Made by a program: the position numbers and the translations under genes. A DNA stretch of 64,000 nucleotides, from assembly GCA_905221605.1 (NCBI GenBank), contig CAJNDS010002412.1, positions 2,083,929 to 2,147,928 of the forward strand, given 5' to 3'. Below are positions 39,501 through 50,139 of this stretch, in pieces. Source of the stretch: Symbiodinium natans. Its lineage: Eukaryota; Sar; Dinophyceae; Suessiales; Symbiodiniaceae. How positions within the stretch are numbered: the first letter of the stretch is position 1; every line of letters begins with the position of its first letter. The notes under the pieces were generated by a model. That model searched no databases. It was not told where the DNA came from and saw nothing but the letters and a program-made list of their open reading frames with translations.

Positions 39501-41750
39501 TTTGCCTGATTTTGCACCTCCCTCTCCTGTCTTCATTTCTCTTCCATGATTGTCATTGCTCTTCCCATGAAAATTGTTTCCTTTTGATCTCTCCTCTCTC
39601 CTTTCTCTCTCCCTTCTCTTCTCTTGTTCTCTTTTAAATCTCAAAATCACACCAAAGGAAGCTTCTTTTCCTTATTGAATGAAAAAGAAAAAGAAGAAAA
39701 GAGATAGGTAAAGACACTGAAGAGCTCCACTGCCTATTATATTGTTTCATTCCCTTTCCTCTCTTTCTATGTGTTGTTTTCCTTGTCGTTTCAGAAAGCT
39801 AGCAAAATAAGGGCAAGGGGGCTTCCTGAAGAGGAGAGAGGGCACCTATTTTTTTAATTATAGAGGGAAAAGCGAGAGACAAGGAAGGGAGAGATGATAG
39901 ATAAAGAAGAGTGCTATCCGTCTCCTTGTTTATTGTGTCTTCTCTTCTTTTCAGTACCCCTCCAGAAAATTCAAATGGCCTCCTTGTTGTCTCTCCTCTC
40001 TCACTTCCCTTGCCCTTCTCTCCTTCTGTTACCTTTTAACGAATATAACACAAGAAAGGAACTTGTATGATAAAGCAGTGGAAGGGTAAGCAGAGGGTGA
40101 CTCCTTGCGCGTGGTCCTTGCCCATACTTCATCATATCCCTCTTTTCGGCCTGTCTCTTCTGCTCTTGTCCTTACCCTTCTCCTTCTCATAGTTCTTCCT
40201 TTTTGTTTTCTTATTTCGAAAAGAAAGATGGCAGGGAGAGATAAGGAAGAGAGGATAGATAAAGAGTGAGTGCCATCTTCTCTGCGCCTTGTTTTGTCTC
40301 TCCCTCTTCTCTATTCATCTCTCTTCTATTCTTTTCTTGGCTCTTCCCATTAAAATTGTCTTCCTTTTATCTCTCCTGTCTCCTTCTCTCTCCCTTCTCT
40401 TCTCCTGTTCCCCTTTAAATGACAAAAACACAAGAAAGGAAGAACAAGAGGGAATGGAGGCCATGTTCCTTTCTTTTCCAATGGATGGGGAAAGTGAGCG
40501 GGGTTGGCTCCTTGTCCGTAGACCCTCCCCACGCTGCAGCAAATCCCTCCTCTCGCCCTATCGCCTCTGTTCTTTTCCTTGTTCCCAAACGGAAAAAGAA
40601 AATGGGTTCCTTTACATGTTCATTGTTCTTCCTTTTGTTTTTTATTTGAAAGGGAAAGATAAGAAAGAGAGGAAAGAAGAAAACGAGCACCATCTTCTCT
40701 TTGCCTGATTTTGCACCTCCCTCTCCTGTCTTCATTTCTCTTCCATGATTTCATTGCTCTTCCCATGAAAATTGTTTCCTTTTGATCTCTCCTCTCTCCT
40801 TTCTCTCTCCCTTCTCTTCTCTTGTTCTCTTTTAAATCTCAAAATCACACCAAAGGAAGCTTCTTTTCCTTATTGAATGAAAAAGAACAAGAAGAAAAGA
40901 GATAGGTAAAGACACTGAAGAGCTCCACTGCCTATTGTTTCATTCCCTTTCCTCTCTGTCTATGTGTTGTTTTCCTTGTCGTTTCAGAAAGCTAGCAAAA
41001 TAAGGGCAAGGGGGCTTCCTGAAGAGGAGAGAGGGCACCTATTTTTGCAATTATAAAGGGAAAAGCGAGAGACAAGGAAGGGAGAGATGATAGATAAAGA
41101 AGAGTGCTATCCGTCTCCCTGTTTATTGTGTCTTCTCTTCTTTCCAGTACCCCTCCAGAAAATTCAAATGGCCTCCTTGTTGTCTCTCCTCTCTCACTTC
41201 CCTTGCCCTTCTCTCCTTCTGTTACCTTTTAACGAATATAACACAAGAAAGGAACTTGTATGATAAAGCAGTGGAAGGGTAAGCAGAGGGTGACTCCTTG
41301 CGCGTGGTCCTTGCCCATACTTCATCATATCCCTCTTTTCGGCCTGTCTCTTCTGCTCTTGTCCTTACCCTTCTCCTTCTCATGGTTCTTCCTTTTTGTT
41401 TTCTTATTTCGAAAAGAAAGATGGCAGGGAGAGATAAGGAAGAGAGGATAGATAAAGAGTGAGTGCCATCTTCTCTGCGCCTTGTTTTGTCTCTCCCTCT
41501 TCTCTATTCATCTCTCTTCTATTCTTTTCTTTGCTCTTCCCATTAAAATTGTCTTCCTTTTATCTCTCCTGTCTCCTTCTCTTTCCCTTCTCTTCTCCTG
41601 TTCCCCTTTAAATGACAAAAACACAAGAAAGGAAGAACAAGAGGGGAATGGAGGCCCTTTTCCTGAATTCTCCTGTTGCAATGAATAAGGAAAAGAGCAT
41701 AGGAGATAAGGAAGGGAATTGAGGAGCTCCTTTCGCTACTTTCTTATGCC
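36570..41750. repeat. Purine/pyrimidine satellite with trimeric higher-order repeat (~1.19 kb)
   Basis: A ~0.4 kb monomer (C/T-rich stretch, then an AAGAAAGGAA-like core, then an A/G-rich stretch) recurs with core positions near 37671, 38038, 38458, 38850, 39232, 39651, 40050, 40433, 40852, 41242 and 41630. Spacings cycle near 383, 419 and 395 bp, giving a ~1.19 kb trimer in three to four copies. Open frames here are compositional. Confidence 0.85.
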
Positions 41751-41830
41751 CTTTCCTTTGTATCTACCACACAAAAACACCACTCTCAGCTTCCAAGAAT
41801 ACTCTCGTGGAGACGCATTGGTTAGTCTAA

Positions 41831-41892
41831 AAACCCGAGTCTCAGCTTCCAAATAGACCCTATTTGAGCCACCCACGGGGGGGGGGGTACCA
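41831..41892 (-). repeat. Right terminal inverted repeat of the 8.8 kb element
   Basis: Mirror of the left end with about five differences over 62 bp, including the same C11/G11 run length. A second, diverged copy of the inner part lies just inside (41786-41812). Confidence 0.75.
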
Positions 41893-42779
41893 TCCCAGCA
41901 TCCTTATTATCAGGGAATCTACTATTTTGGGGGGGCTATTTTAGGGGTCGCCTTATATTCGTAAGCTCCCATGTTGGCATTTTGGGCGTTTAGGGCTTAG
42001 GATAGTCTGTTTCGAGAGGGTTGAGGGTTTAGGGTCTTCTGTGGGAGGGTTGGATTTTGGCTTCCAGCTTTCAGGCTTAAAGTTGTTTCAGGGCTTCGAC
42101 GCTGAACCCTAAACCCTAAACCCTAAACCCTAAACCCTAAACCCTAAACCCTAAACCCTAAACCCTAAACCCTAAACCCTAAACCCTAAACCCTAAACCC
42201 TAAACCCTAAACCCTAAACCCTAAACCCTAAACTTAAACGCAACAATCATGGCTTGTATGATTACTCCGGGGTTTAGGGTTTGGGGTTTATAGGGTCTCG
42301 GGTTGAGGGTTTACGGGCTTAGAGTTGAGGGCAAGAGCCGGCAAATGCTGTAGGGTTTCGGTTCTAGCGCTGGTTGACAAGGGCCACCATGCCCGTTCAT
42401 CGGGGCCCTTACCCAGCCTTGCTTGCATTTGTGTTCGGGGTTTTGCGGGTTGTCGCGCAGTGGGGGAGCGGTGACGTAACGGCAGTGCTCTTCGACAGAG
42501 GAAACAAATCTCAGCCCCGCACCCCGAGCGGCCCTCAAAAAGGCCGGCGCCCCAAATAGCAGAACCCCAAAGCCCTGAACCAGAATTCACAACAACCAAA
42601 CACCCCACCCCCCCCCCCCTCCAAAAAAACACAAAGGCAAAAACAAAGCCCCAGTAAACCTGCACCCTGAACCCTAAACCCTCTAAACCCTAGCCCTAAA
42701 CCCTAAACCCTAAACCCTAAACCCTAAACCCTAAACCCTAAACCCCATGAAGCCGAAACTTCCCAAGACCAGGACCTGG

Positions 42780-42845
42780 ATCCCCCTCCCGCAGAGCCAG
42801 AGGCGCCGGGAGAGACAGAGCCAGAGGCGCCGGGAGAGACTCTGG
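42780..42845 (+). CDS. Exon-like island with a 24 bp duplication
   Basis: It encodes AEPEAPGETEPEAPGET, from two copies of a 24 bp unit. Proline/glutamate-rich; no family. Flanked by telomere-like arrays. Confidence 0.3.
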
Positions 42846-43233
42846 GCTGTTTAGGGTTTAGGGTTTAGGGTTTAGGGTTTAGGGTTTAGGGTTTAGGGTT
42901 TAGGGTTTAGGGCCCAGTTTACATGGCCTCTTGCCGTTAAGAAGGTTCAGAGGTGTCGGCCCTTGGGCTCTCTAATCGGGGTAGATAAGGGCTTCCGACT
43001 TACTTGCTTCTCCAACAGCTGAATTTCAAACTTTTTGGGTTGCCGTATTTAGTAGGAATAATAAGTTTTCACCTTTTTTCCTTGGATATTAGAGAAGTAA
43101 GATTAAGCTCCCATTCAGTAGTGTACTTCTGACACTTTCGGTTTTGGATTCTTACTATTGACCCCAAGCCCCAAAACCTGTTTATAAGCCAAAAAGCTTG
43201 CTGGCTTCTGGCTTCCCATTGTGTTAAACAAGA

Positions 43234-43268
43234 ACAGTCGAGATTTCTTGTCCCAGGCATTTGCTGCC
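43234..43268 (+). repeat. Duplicated 34 bp unique segment, copy 1
   Basis: ACAGTCGAGATTTCTTGTCC followed by CAGGCATTTGCTGCC. Copy 2 at 47279-47312 differs by one or two bases. Both abut CCCTAAA arrays. Confidence 0.75.
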
Positions 43269-44515
43269 CTAAACCCCGAAATCCTAACCCTAAACCCTCA
43301 ACCCTCAACCCCCACTGGCCAGCCTAGGACGGGTGGCAAGCCAGAGCCGGTGGTGCCCAGGCCGTAGCGTTGGAATGAAATCCCCCGAGGCCCTTATTTC
43401 ATCCTCGGACCTGCCTATAGGGGTTTCTGAAGTAGTTGGGGTTTAGGGTTTAGGGTTTAGGGTTTAGGGTTAGGGTTAGCCATCCGAATCTAAGACCAAC
43501 TCCCTCCTGCAGAAAGTTGTTTGCTGACACTGCCGGAAGCTAGACCCGGGAGGAACTTGGTGTCAAGGGGATTGTAAGGGAACACCAACCCTAAAAGAAG
43601 GAAAGCAGGGCCTACCCCCCGGTCCTAGGAAGGCTCCCACGCAGTTCCTTTTTGGGTTAGTTAAATGGGGGGGGGGGGGGGGGGGGTCATCATATATGAG
43701 GCCAAAACGATGCTGAACTTGGAACCCTAGCAACAATCAGCAGTTTAGCTGTTTCTTAGGAATTGTAGGACCCCAACAAAAAAACCCAACTATCCCCAAG
43801 AAAAATGGTGATTCTGCAGCGTGAGGGTTGAAAGGGTTTCGGGTTAGGGTTTAGGGTTTTAGGGTGTAGGGTTTCGGGTTAAACTTTCAACCCCTAAACC
43901 CTAAACCCTATAAGCCCTAAAAGGGCGGAATCGGAGTGGAGTGATGAGAAATCGTCGCATCCGAACGCTTTGTACACCCCCGCGGCGCCCGCTGTGAAGG
44001 AACGGCGGCCTCTTTACGGCCTCTGACATCGCTGCTCGCCGGCACAGGGTTTAGGGTTTAGGGTTTAGGGTTTAGGGTTTAGGGTTTAGGGTTTAGGGTT
44101 TAGGGTTTAGGGTTTAGGGTTTAGGGTTTAGGGTTTAGGGTTATGAGCTTATTGCTTCCCTCACCGCTTTAAGTTCGAACATGAGTTCCGGGTTCCCTTC
44201 ATGTGGTGAGGCCCTTAATTGGGGAACCCTCCATATAGCCCTTATGCCCTTTATATATATGTATATATATATATATGCCTAAGCTCAGTTCCTACAACCC
44301 TAAACCCTAAGCCCTAAACCCCTAAACCCCAAACCCTAACCCCCAAACCCCCGAGCCCGCAAACCCCTCAGCCTCTAAACCCTAAACCCTAAACCCTAAA
44401 CCCCTAAACCCTAAACCCCAAATCCCTAAACCCTAAACCCCAAACCCTAAACCCTAATTTCCTAATTTCCTAAACCCTAAACCCTAAACCAGAAACCCCT
44501 AAACCCTCCAAGCAG

Positions 44516-44602
44516 GATAGCCTCATGGGCCGCCTCACCGCGGCGAGTGGATCGCCAGCGCCCGAAGGCCTCTTGCTGCCCAACGGTTGTGCTCCCAACG
44601 GG
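44516..44602 (+). CDS. Exon-like island
   Basis: The open frame includes DSLMGRLTAASGSPAPEGLL after an AGCAG|G acceptor. Family not recognised; ends approximate. Confidence 0.3.
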
Positions 44603-46212
44603 TTGAGGGTTTAGGGTTTTGGGGTTTGGGGGTTTGGGGTTTAGGGTTTTAGGGTTTGGCGTTTAGGGTTTAGGGTTTAGGGTCGAAGGCGTAGGGTTTA
44701 GGGTTATGGGTTGAGGGTTTGAGGGTTGCAAGTTGACAGTTGGGGTTTAGAGAGGAGGTGGGACCCCGAATCCCCTGCCCTGGAGCTCACTAGGGTTTAG
44801 GGTTTAGAGTTTTTGACGAGTGGTCTGACGATGGACTTGCGCTGTCGAGAGAGAGAAAGAGAGATCGAGAGAGCTAAATAACAACAAAACTAAACCCCCT
44901 AAACTCTAAACCCTAAACCCTAAAACAGAGAGAGAGAGAGAGAGGGAGGGGAGCCAAAACACAATACTAAAAGTCAGAGAGACACAGAAAGAGCGAGAGA
45001 GAGAGACCTAAAAGTCGTGCAGACTCCCCTCCTTCCTGCCCCAAACTTTGAATTCCGTCCCCAGCCTCCAATCCTGAACCGAAAGCTTTGAACCCTAAAA
45101 CCCCTGAAACCGTAAAACGCTAAACCCTAATCCGCAAACCCTAAACCCCAAACCCTAGAAACTTCTCGAAACCCTAAACCCCAAGCACCTAAACCCTAAA
45201 CCCTAAATCCTAAACCCTAAACCCTAAACCCTACACCCTAAACACTAAACCCTAAACCCTAAACCCTAAACCCTAAACCCCAATCTTGGGCCCAGCCTCC
45301 GATGCCGGGCGCTCTGGACCTCCCCCCGGGCCTGGGAGCCGAGGGCTGCCTCTCAGCCGCATTTTTGGGTTTAGGGTTTAGGGTTTTGGGTTTGGGGTTT
45401 AGGGTTTAGGGTTTAAGGTTTGGGGTTGAGGGTTTGGGGTTTAGGGTTTGGGGCTTAGGGTTCAGGGTTTGGGGTTTCAAAGTTCAGGGTTTGGTGTCTA
45501 GGGTTTAGGCTGGAGGGCGGCTCGCTCGGTAGGAAGTAGGATGTGCAAATGGCGACGCTTCAAATCAAGGGTGGTTACGGCCTATGCAGTCGGGGTGGCA
45601 AAGTAGGGTTTAGGGTTTTTGGCTTAGGTTTCGGCATTTAGGGTTTGGGGTTTGGGGTTTAGGGTTTGGAGTTTAGGGTTTCGGGCGTCTCGTCGCTCCT
45701 TACACGCCATTACACGCCCAGGGTGTGGGGGGGGGGGGGTGCACGTCACGCGAAGCATATATTTTCAATGCAGTCCAACAGTTTTTATTTGCGCTCGATT
45801 ACTTTCTCCCGGTTTGGGGTGTAGGCTGGTTTTTGTTGGTCTGTGGGGTGTTCAGGTTTCGGAGGTTTCCCGGCAAAGGGCTCCGCTGCAAGCCTTCGAC
45901 CTGCACCGGGCAGTTCTAGCGTTTTTGGCTTTAGAGGTTATTAGGGGTTGGGGGGGGTTTAGGGTCTAGGGTTTAGGATTAGGGATGCTCTTTAGCCCCC
46001 CCCCCCCCCCCCAACAACGCCTTCAGCAAAAGCCTAAGCACATGTTTACCCCAAAACCTTTAATTAAACCCTAAGCCCTAAACCCTACCCCGGAATCTCC
46101 CCAGCCGCCAAGGTCCTTCACCCAGAACTCCGAGGACTCTCAGGGTTTCGGGTTTAGGGTTGAGTGGGGTTGTCAGGGTTTTGGTTTGTCTTTGTTGTCT
46201 TGCGAGGTGCCC

Positions 46213-46243
<31 letters not shown>

Positions 46244-46642
46244 ACTGAGTGTCACTACCCTTTCAGCAACGCAGTTTCGGGACACTTCAGGGTGTCGAGG
46301 CTTTTGGGGAGCTTAAAAATCGCTTGAAACGGAGATGTTGAACCATGCGCTGGGCAGCAACAACGCTTTGCTTCTTAAATTCTAATCTCGAGATGGTTCA
46401 GAAATAGCTCTAAACCCTAAACCCTAAACCCTGTGAAGTTCGGTGTTCAGAAGAGCTCGGAAAGGGCGACTTCGCCAGGTCACAGCCCATGGAGTCATGA
46501 GGGCTTACGGTGAACACTCTGGGTTTGGGGTTTAAGGATTTGGGTTTAGACACTTTGGGTTTAGGGTTACACCCTAAACCCTAAACCCTAAGCCCTAAAC
46601 GCTAAACCCACAACCCACTGAACCACCTGACTTTGCTCTCAG

Positions 46643-46692
46643 GACATCTCAAAGGAGTTCTATAGCAGCTTGGGCATGGAGATGCCTCGGAG
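46643..46692 (+). CDS. Exon-like island with strong acceptor
   Basis: It encodes DISKEFYSSLGMEMPR. The acceptor is TTTGCTCTCAG|G and the donor AG|GCCTGT (GC type). A 21 bp piece of this exon recurs at 46819-46839. Confidence 0.5.
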
Positions 46693-47098
46693 GCCTGTTG
46701 GTACAGGGTTTAGGGTTTAGGGCTTGGGGTTCAGGGTTTAGGGTTTCAGGTTTAGGGTTTAGGGTTTAGGGTTCAGGGTTTAGGGTTTAGGGTTTAGGGT
46801 TTAGGGTTTAGGGTTGAAGGCATGGAGATGCCTCGGAGGACTTGTTTTCAGGGCGTTTAGGGGTTGGGGGCTTTCTTTTGTGGAGGGTCCCGCAGTTGAC
46901 ATGGTTATTTCGGGTTTAGATCGCCCCAACTGGAGACACGGAAGATGAACGGCACCAACCTACGATCAACTTGCAACAAAACTTAGGGCTTCGGGATACT
47001 AGGGGTAAATATTCATTTTTTGGTACCAGAAGTCTCAAGATACCTCTAAAATCAGGATTTTTGCGAGGATTCCATTTTTGCTAGGGTTCCAAGCTCAG

Positions 47099-47210
47099 TA
47101 TCGAAAACAGTTCTTATCGCATCAGCCAGCAGTTGTTCGAGCTCCAGTGGGATGAGAAAGACGAGAGGATGAGGGAAGAAGCTGAAAGGAGACCCAATGA
47201 AATCCTCGAT
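47099..47210 (+). CDS. Exon-like island, charged helix
   Basis: The open frame includes YRISQQLFELQWDEKDERMR and a further charged stretch. The inferred donor is GAT|GCCCAA (GC type). Probably a coiled coil; no family. Confidence 0.45.
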
Positions 47211-47278
47211 GCCCAAAACCCTGAAAACGCCACCCTAAACCCTAAACCCCAAACCCTAAACCCTAAACCCTAGAATGG

Positions 47279-47312
47279 ACAGTCGAGATTTCTTGTCCCA
47301 GACATTGCTGCC
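47279..47312 (+). repeat. Duplicated 34 bp unique segment, copy 2
   Basis: Same sequence as 43234-43268, 4 kb away, next to a CCCTAAA array. Confidence 0.75.
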
Positions 47313-47743
47313 AGAAACCCTAAACCCTAAACCCCAAACCCTAAACCCTAAACCCTAAACCCCTGAGGCGGCCCCAGCCTCCCGCAGCTCCAGCCCGTCC
47401 CGCAGAGGACGGGGTTTTGGGGTTTTTTCGCGGTTTAGGGTGTAGGGTTGAGAGGGTTTAGGGGTTTAGGGTTTAGGGTTTGAGGTTTAGGGTTTAGGGC
47501 TTAGGGCTTAGGGTTTAGTGTTTAGGGTTTAGGGTTTAGGGTTTGAGGTTTAGGGTTTAGGGCTTAGGGCTTAGGGTTCAGAGGTAGGGTTTCGGAGCAA
47601 GCCTGTTATCTGCGGCATAGCCGGAACCCCCCGGAGGGATCGTCGTTTTCCCCTCAAAGCTAAGCCTAAACCCTAAACCCTAAACCCTACACCCTAAACC
47701 CTAAACCCTAAACCCTAAACCCTAAACCCTAAACCCTACACCC

Positions 47744-47745
47744 TA
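47744..47745 (+). other. TA target-site duplication, left
   Basis: The last two bases of the CCCTA unit before CAAGGTAGGCC; matched by TA at 58708-58709. A TA duplication is also compatible with chance, being only two bases. Confidence 0.6.
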
Positions 47746-47756
47746 CAAGGTAGGCC
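47746..47756 (+). repeat. Left terminal inverted repeat of the 11 kb transposon
   Basis: CAAGGTAGGCC, exact inverse of 58697-58707. Confidence 0.85.
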
Positions 47757-47768
47757 CATAGAAGTTAA

Positions 47769-47786
47769 CCCCACTTATAAGTGGGG
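47769..47786. repeat. Perfect 18 bp palindrome near the left end
   Basis: CCCCACTTATAAGTGGGG, followed by further GTTATAA/TTAACTTAAG palindromic pieces up to 47830. Probably part of the transposase-binding end. Confidence 0.7.
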
Positions 47787-47882
47787 GTAACTTATGTTAT
47801 AACGGGGGTTAACTTAAGTTATAAGTTGGGTTAAGTGTATACGATTTTTTAAGTTAGTTAGCGGACTTAAGGCCAGTTACTA

Positions 47883-47934
47883 TGTTCGAGATGTGTTCAA
47901 GATATGTTCAAGATATGTTCAAGATAAGTTCCAG
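47883..47934 (+). repeat. Left subterminal tandem repeats
   Basis: Four to five units of an 11 bp motif, GTTCAAGATAT. CACTA-type elements carry such subterminal repeats for transposase binding. Confidence 0.75.
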
Positions 47935-48259
47935 AGTGCAGTGACAAAAGTTATCCGGAAGTTAGCGGAGTTAGCAAAAAGAGGATGCAACGAGAATGTG
48001 TTGTCGCCTTATGAGCTCTTTTGTGGTATAAACACTATAGAAAGTTGCGGAATATATCTGTGGTGATTGTTTTCGTGGAAAGAGGGCGGCCAAGTGCAGG
48101 GCTATATTAAATTTGTTGCTGGCGCATTTCCACGCGGTCACGGCGCAGCATTCTGGCGGTCGGGCCGCAGAGTTTCTGTATAATCGTGTATAATGCATGT
48201 GCGCACATATAGGCTTGAGGTTCCTGCAGCGAAAGTTTTTGTAAGCTACCTCTGCTGCC

Positions 48260-50006
48260 ATGGATGCGGAAGAGCTGCTGCGAGCCTTGCAGGGCCGGCA
48301 GTTCTCTCCGCTGGAGCTCAATCTTTTGGAGCTGCGGGTCCGTGAGTCTGAGGCGGCAAACAAGCAGGCGTTGCTGGACGCATTGGAGAAGAAGTTCATT
48401 GAGTCGCACCCCAAAAAAAGCGGTCGGGCCGTTATGCAAGATTGGACATGCTTTCCGGCTTTCCTGACAGCTTCGCTGTGGCATGCGCTGGAGACAAAGA
48501 CAGACGTGGAAGCGATGCAACAGATCACCCAGCACCTTGCACGCATGGGGCTACGAAACCCCACGGAATCCACAACTGCTGTGATGGTTGCCTTGTTGCG
48601 CCTGCAGCGCCCAGCAGAGGACATGGCTAAGCAGCACAACTACCTCATCACCTGCAAAAGCCACATGCAGCTCAGCATTTCGGTTGCGCCGAGAACAGAT
48701 TACATCGTCGCGCGCTTGCCTGCAGACGTGCAGCTTGCAGACCCGAGGCTGCGTCAGCTGGCTGAAGCAAGCGAGCCCGTGGTTGCGCCACGGGTTTCAT
48801 TGATGGAGGTGTTTCTTGGCTATGTTTTGAAAATCTGCACATGTTCATGTGTGTGTGTTGTGCCTTTTCCGTGTATACCTCAGGCTGAGCCGCGCCAGCA
48901 TTGTCCCCCTGCGCGCAAGCCATCGGCTGGTGAAAGCTGCCAAGAAAGAAGAGAAAACCTCTGCCGAACAAGCCTCGGCCATACAGACCTTGCTGGGCGC
49001 GTTGACGCAGCTGCAGCTGTGGCCGGGCGCAGGAGCTTCGTCTTCGCAGCCCGCCCAGCCGGCGCCGCCCCTTCCTGCAAGCCAGCAGAAGTTGCGTGCC
49101 CTCTTAGAGGCGCCGTCGTGCAGTCTTTTGGCCATCAAGGATGCTGAAGCTGCGCCATCCTCTCAGCCAAGCTGCGCGGCTGGACATGAAGGAGGCACGC
49201 GCGAACAGCAAGAAGCGCTGCCCGCGGAAGCAGCTCTGCAGCCGCAGGCGCCGCCAGCCGCCGCAAGGTCTGGGTCTGCCCTGCCGATGGCAGCTGCTGA
49301 GAAGCACGCTGAGACTGCGCCTGAGACCATAGCAGCTCCTCCCCTGCAAGACGTTGCAGCGGTAGAGCCGCTGGGCGAGCGACTGTCCACTGCGCAAGGC
49401 ACAACCCTGCAGGAGTCGTTGCAGCGTTTGCAGCAGGCATGCGGACAGGTGAAGCAGCGGCCTGCAGCGTGCGCAAGCATGGTGATGTCTCGCCCTGCTG
49501 CAAGCGTGCCACTGGTGCGTGGGCGTGGGCGTGGGCGTGGCCATGTGAAGTCTCGCCCTGCTGCAAGCGTGCCACTGGTGCGTGGGCGTGGGCGTGGGCG
49601 TGGCCATGTGAAGTCTCGCCCTGCTGCAAGCGTGTCGCGGGTGGGACGTGGCCGGGGCTGCGGAGGCGCCCATGCGCACAAGCGGCCGGCAGCGCGGTCA
49701 ACAACAGGAGCATCTGCCAAAAGACGACCAGCTGCAGCGGCTGTTTGGCCGCGTGGGGTAGTGCCCCCAACGATGGCCGCGAGGCTGGCAGCCCGCCCTA
49801 AGGCCCGAAGTGCAGGGAGAAGCCGGGCTGTTGCCCATCTTGCTATATGTGACCAGGCCCGCGTTTTCCGCATGCGGTCGTGCCGCGCGCTTGCAGACGG
49901 CACTTGCGCTGTGCTGCATCGCGCAACGACATGCGTGTCACCTGCATGTGCGGTCGTGCCGCATGGCATGCATGTGCAGCCATTTACGCCAGCCCCACTT
50001 TTCTGA
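48260..50006 (+). CDS. Transposon gene 1: RG-rich protein of unknown function (two exons)
   Basis: The start ATG at 48260 has a GCCATGG context. Exon 1 (48260-48810) encodes a leucine-rich helical N-terminal domain (LLRALQGRQFSPLELNLLEL). The inferred intron is 48811-48883, ending in a pyrimidine tract and CAG|G. Exon 2 (48884-50006) continues LSRASIVPLRASHRLVKAAK and ends at TGA; total about 557 residues. The C-terminal third has two to three 63 bp repeats encoding RGRGRGRGH plus SRPAASVP, a basic RG-rich tail that in other proteins binds RNA or DNA. If the intron is not spliced, the exon 1 frame stays open to 49147 as a shorter protein. I do not recognise a family; a nucleic-acid-binding accessory factor for the transposon is an inference from composition and context. 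Confidence 0.65.
48811..48883 (+). other. Inferred 73 bp intron in transposon gene 1
   Basis: The donor is GAGGT|GTTTCT and the acceptor TATACCTCAG|G. The sequence is T-rich, unlike the exons. Splicing switches from the exon 1 frame to the long exon 2 frame. Confidence 0.6.
49497..49660 (+). repeat. 63 bp minisatellite in transposon gene 1
   Basis: Two full copies and one partial copy of a unit containing GTGGGCGTGGGCGTGG. It is in frame (21 codons) and encodes the RG repeats. Confidence 0.85.
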
Positions 50007-50139
50007 AAAGAAACGAGCTGAAGCCCGCGTTGCCCATGTTATAAATGCATAGAAAAGCTGCCGAACTGCACATGCAAACCCATTTATATGTTTGCGGCTC
50101 AAGAGTTTTGGAAGATCGAGGGATCTGAAGCGTTGCGGC

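Larger units (their letters stand above)
33075..41892. mobile_element. 8.8 kb satellite-filled element with ~62 bp terminal inverted repeats
   Basis: Both ends start TGGTACC followed by exactly 11 C, a 19 bp stretch with four differences, and an identical block containing TTTGGAAGCTGAGACTCG, in opposite orientation. Between them lies no convincing gene, only three satellite types, each listed separately. No target duplication is obvious (GGCAGG on the left, TCCCAG on the right). It is probably a non-autonomous DNA transposon or a large foldback element. If the channel's S1 exon lies upstream, the block is inside that gene's intron. Confidence 0.7.
41893..47743. other. Telomere-like arrays and unique segments, exon-like islands only
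   Basis: CCCTAAA at 42104-42232 and 47668-47748, TTTAGGG at 42851-42912, 44046-44142 and 46700-46815. A polyG run lies at 43669-43686, polyC at 45996-46012 and 46209-46227, GA runs near 44850-45005. A 34 bp unique sequence is duplicated (43234-43268 and 47279-47312). Confidence 0.6.

Noticed and set aside
36691-41688. Many open frames rich in Ser/Leu/Phe or Lys/Arg/Glu
   Set aside because: They follow from C/T-rich and A/G-rich composition and recur with each satellite monomer; no motif is conserved beyond DNA identity.
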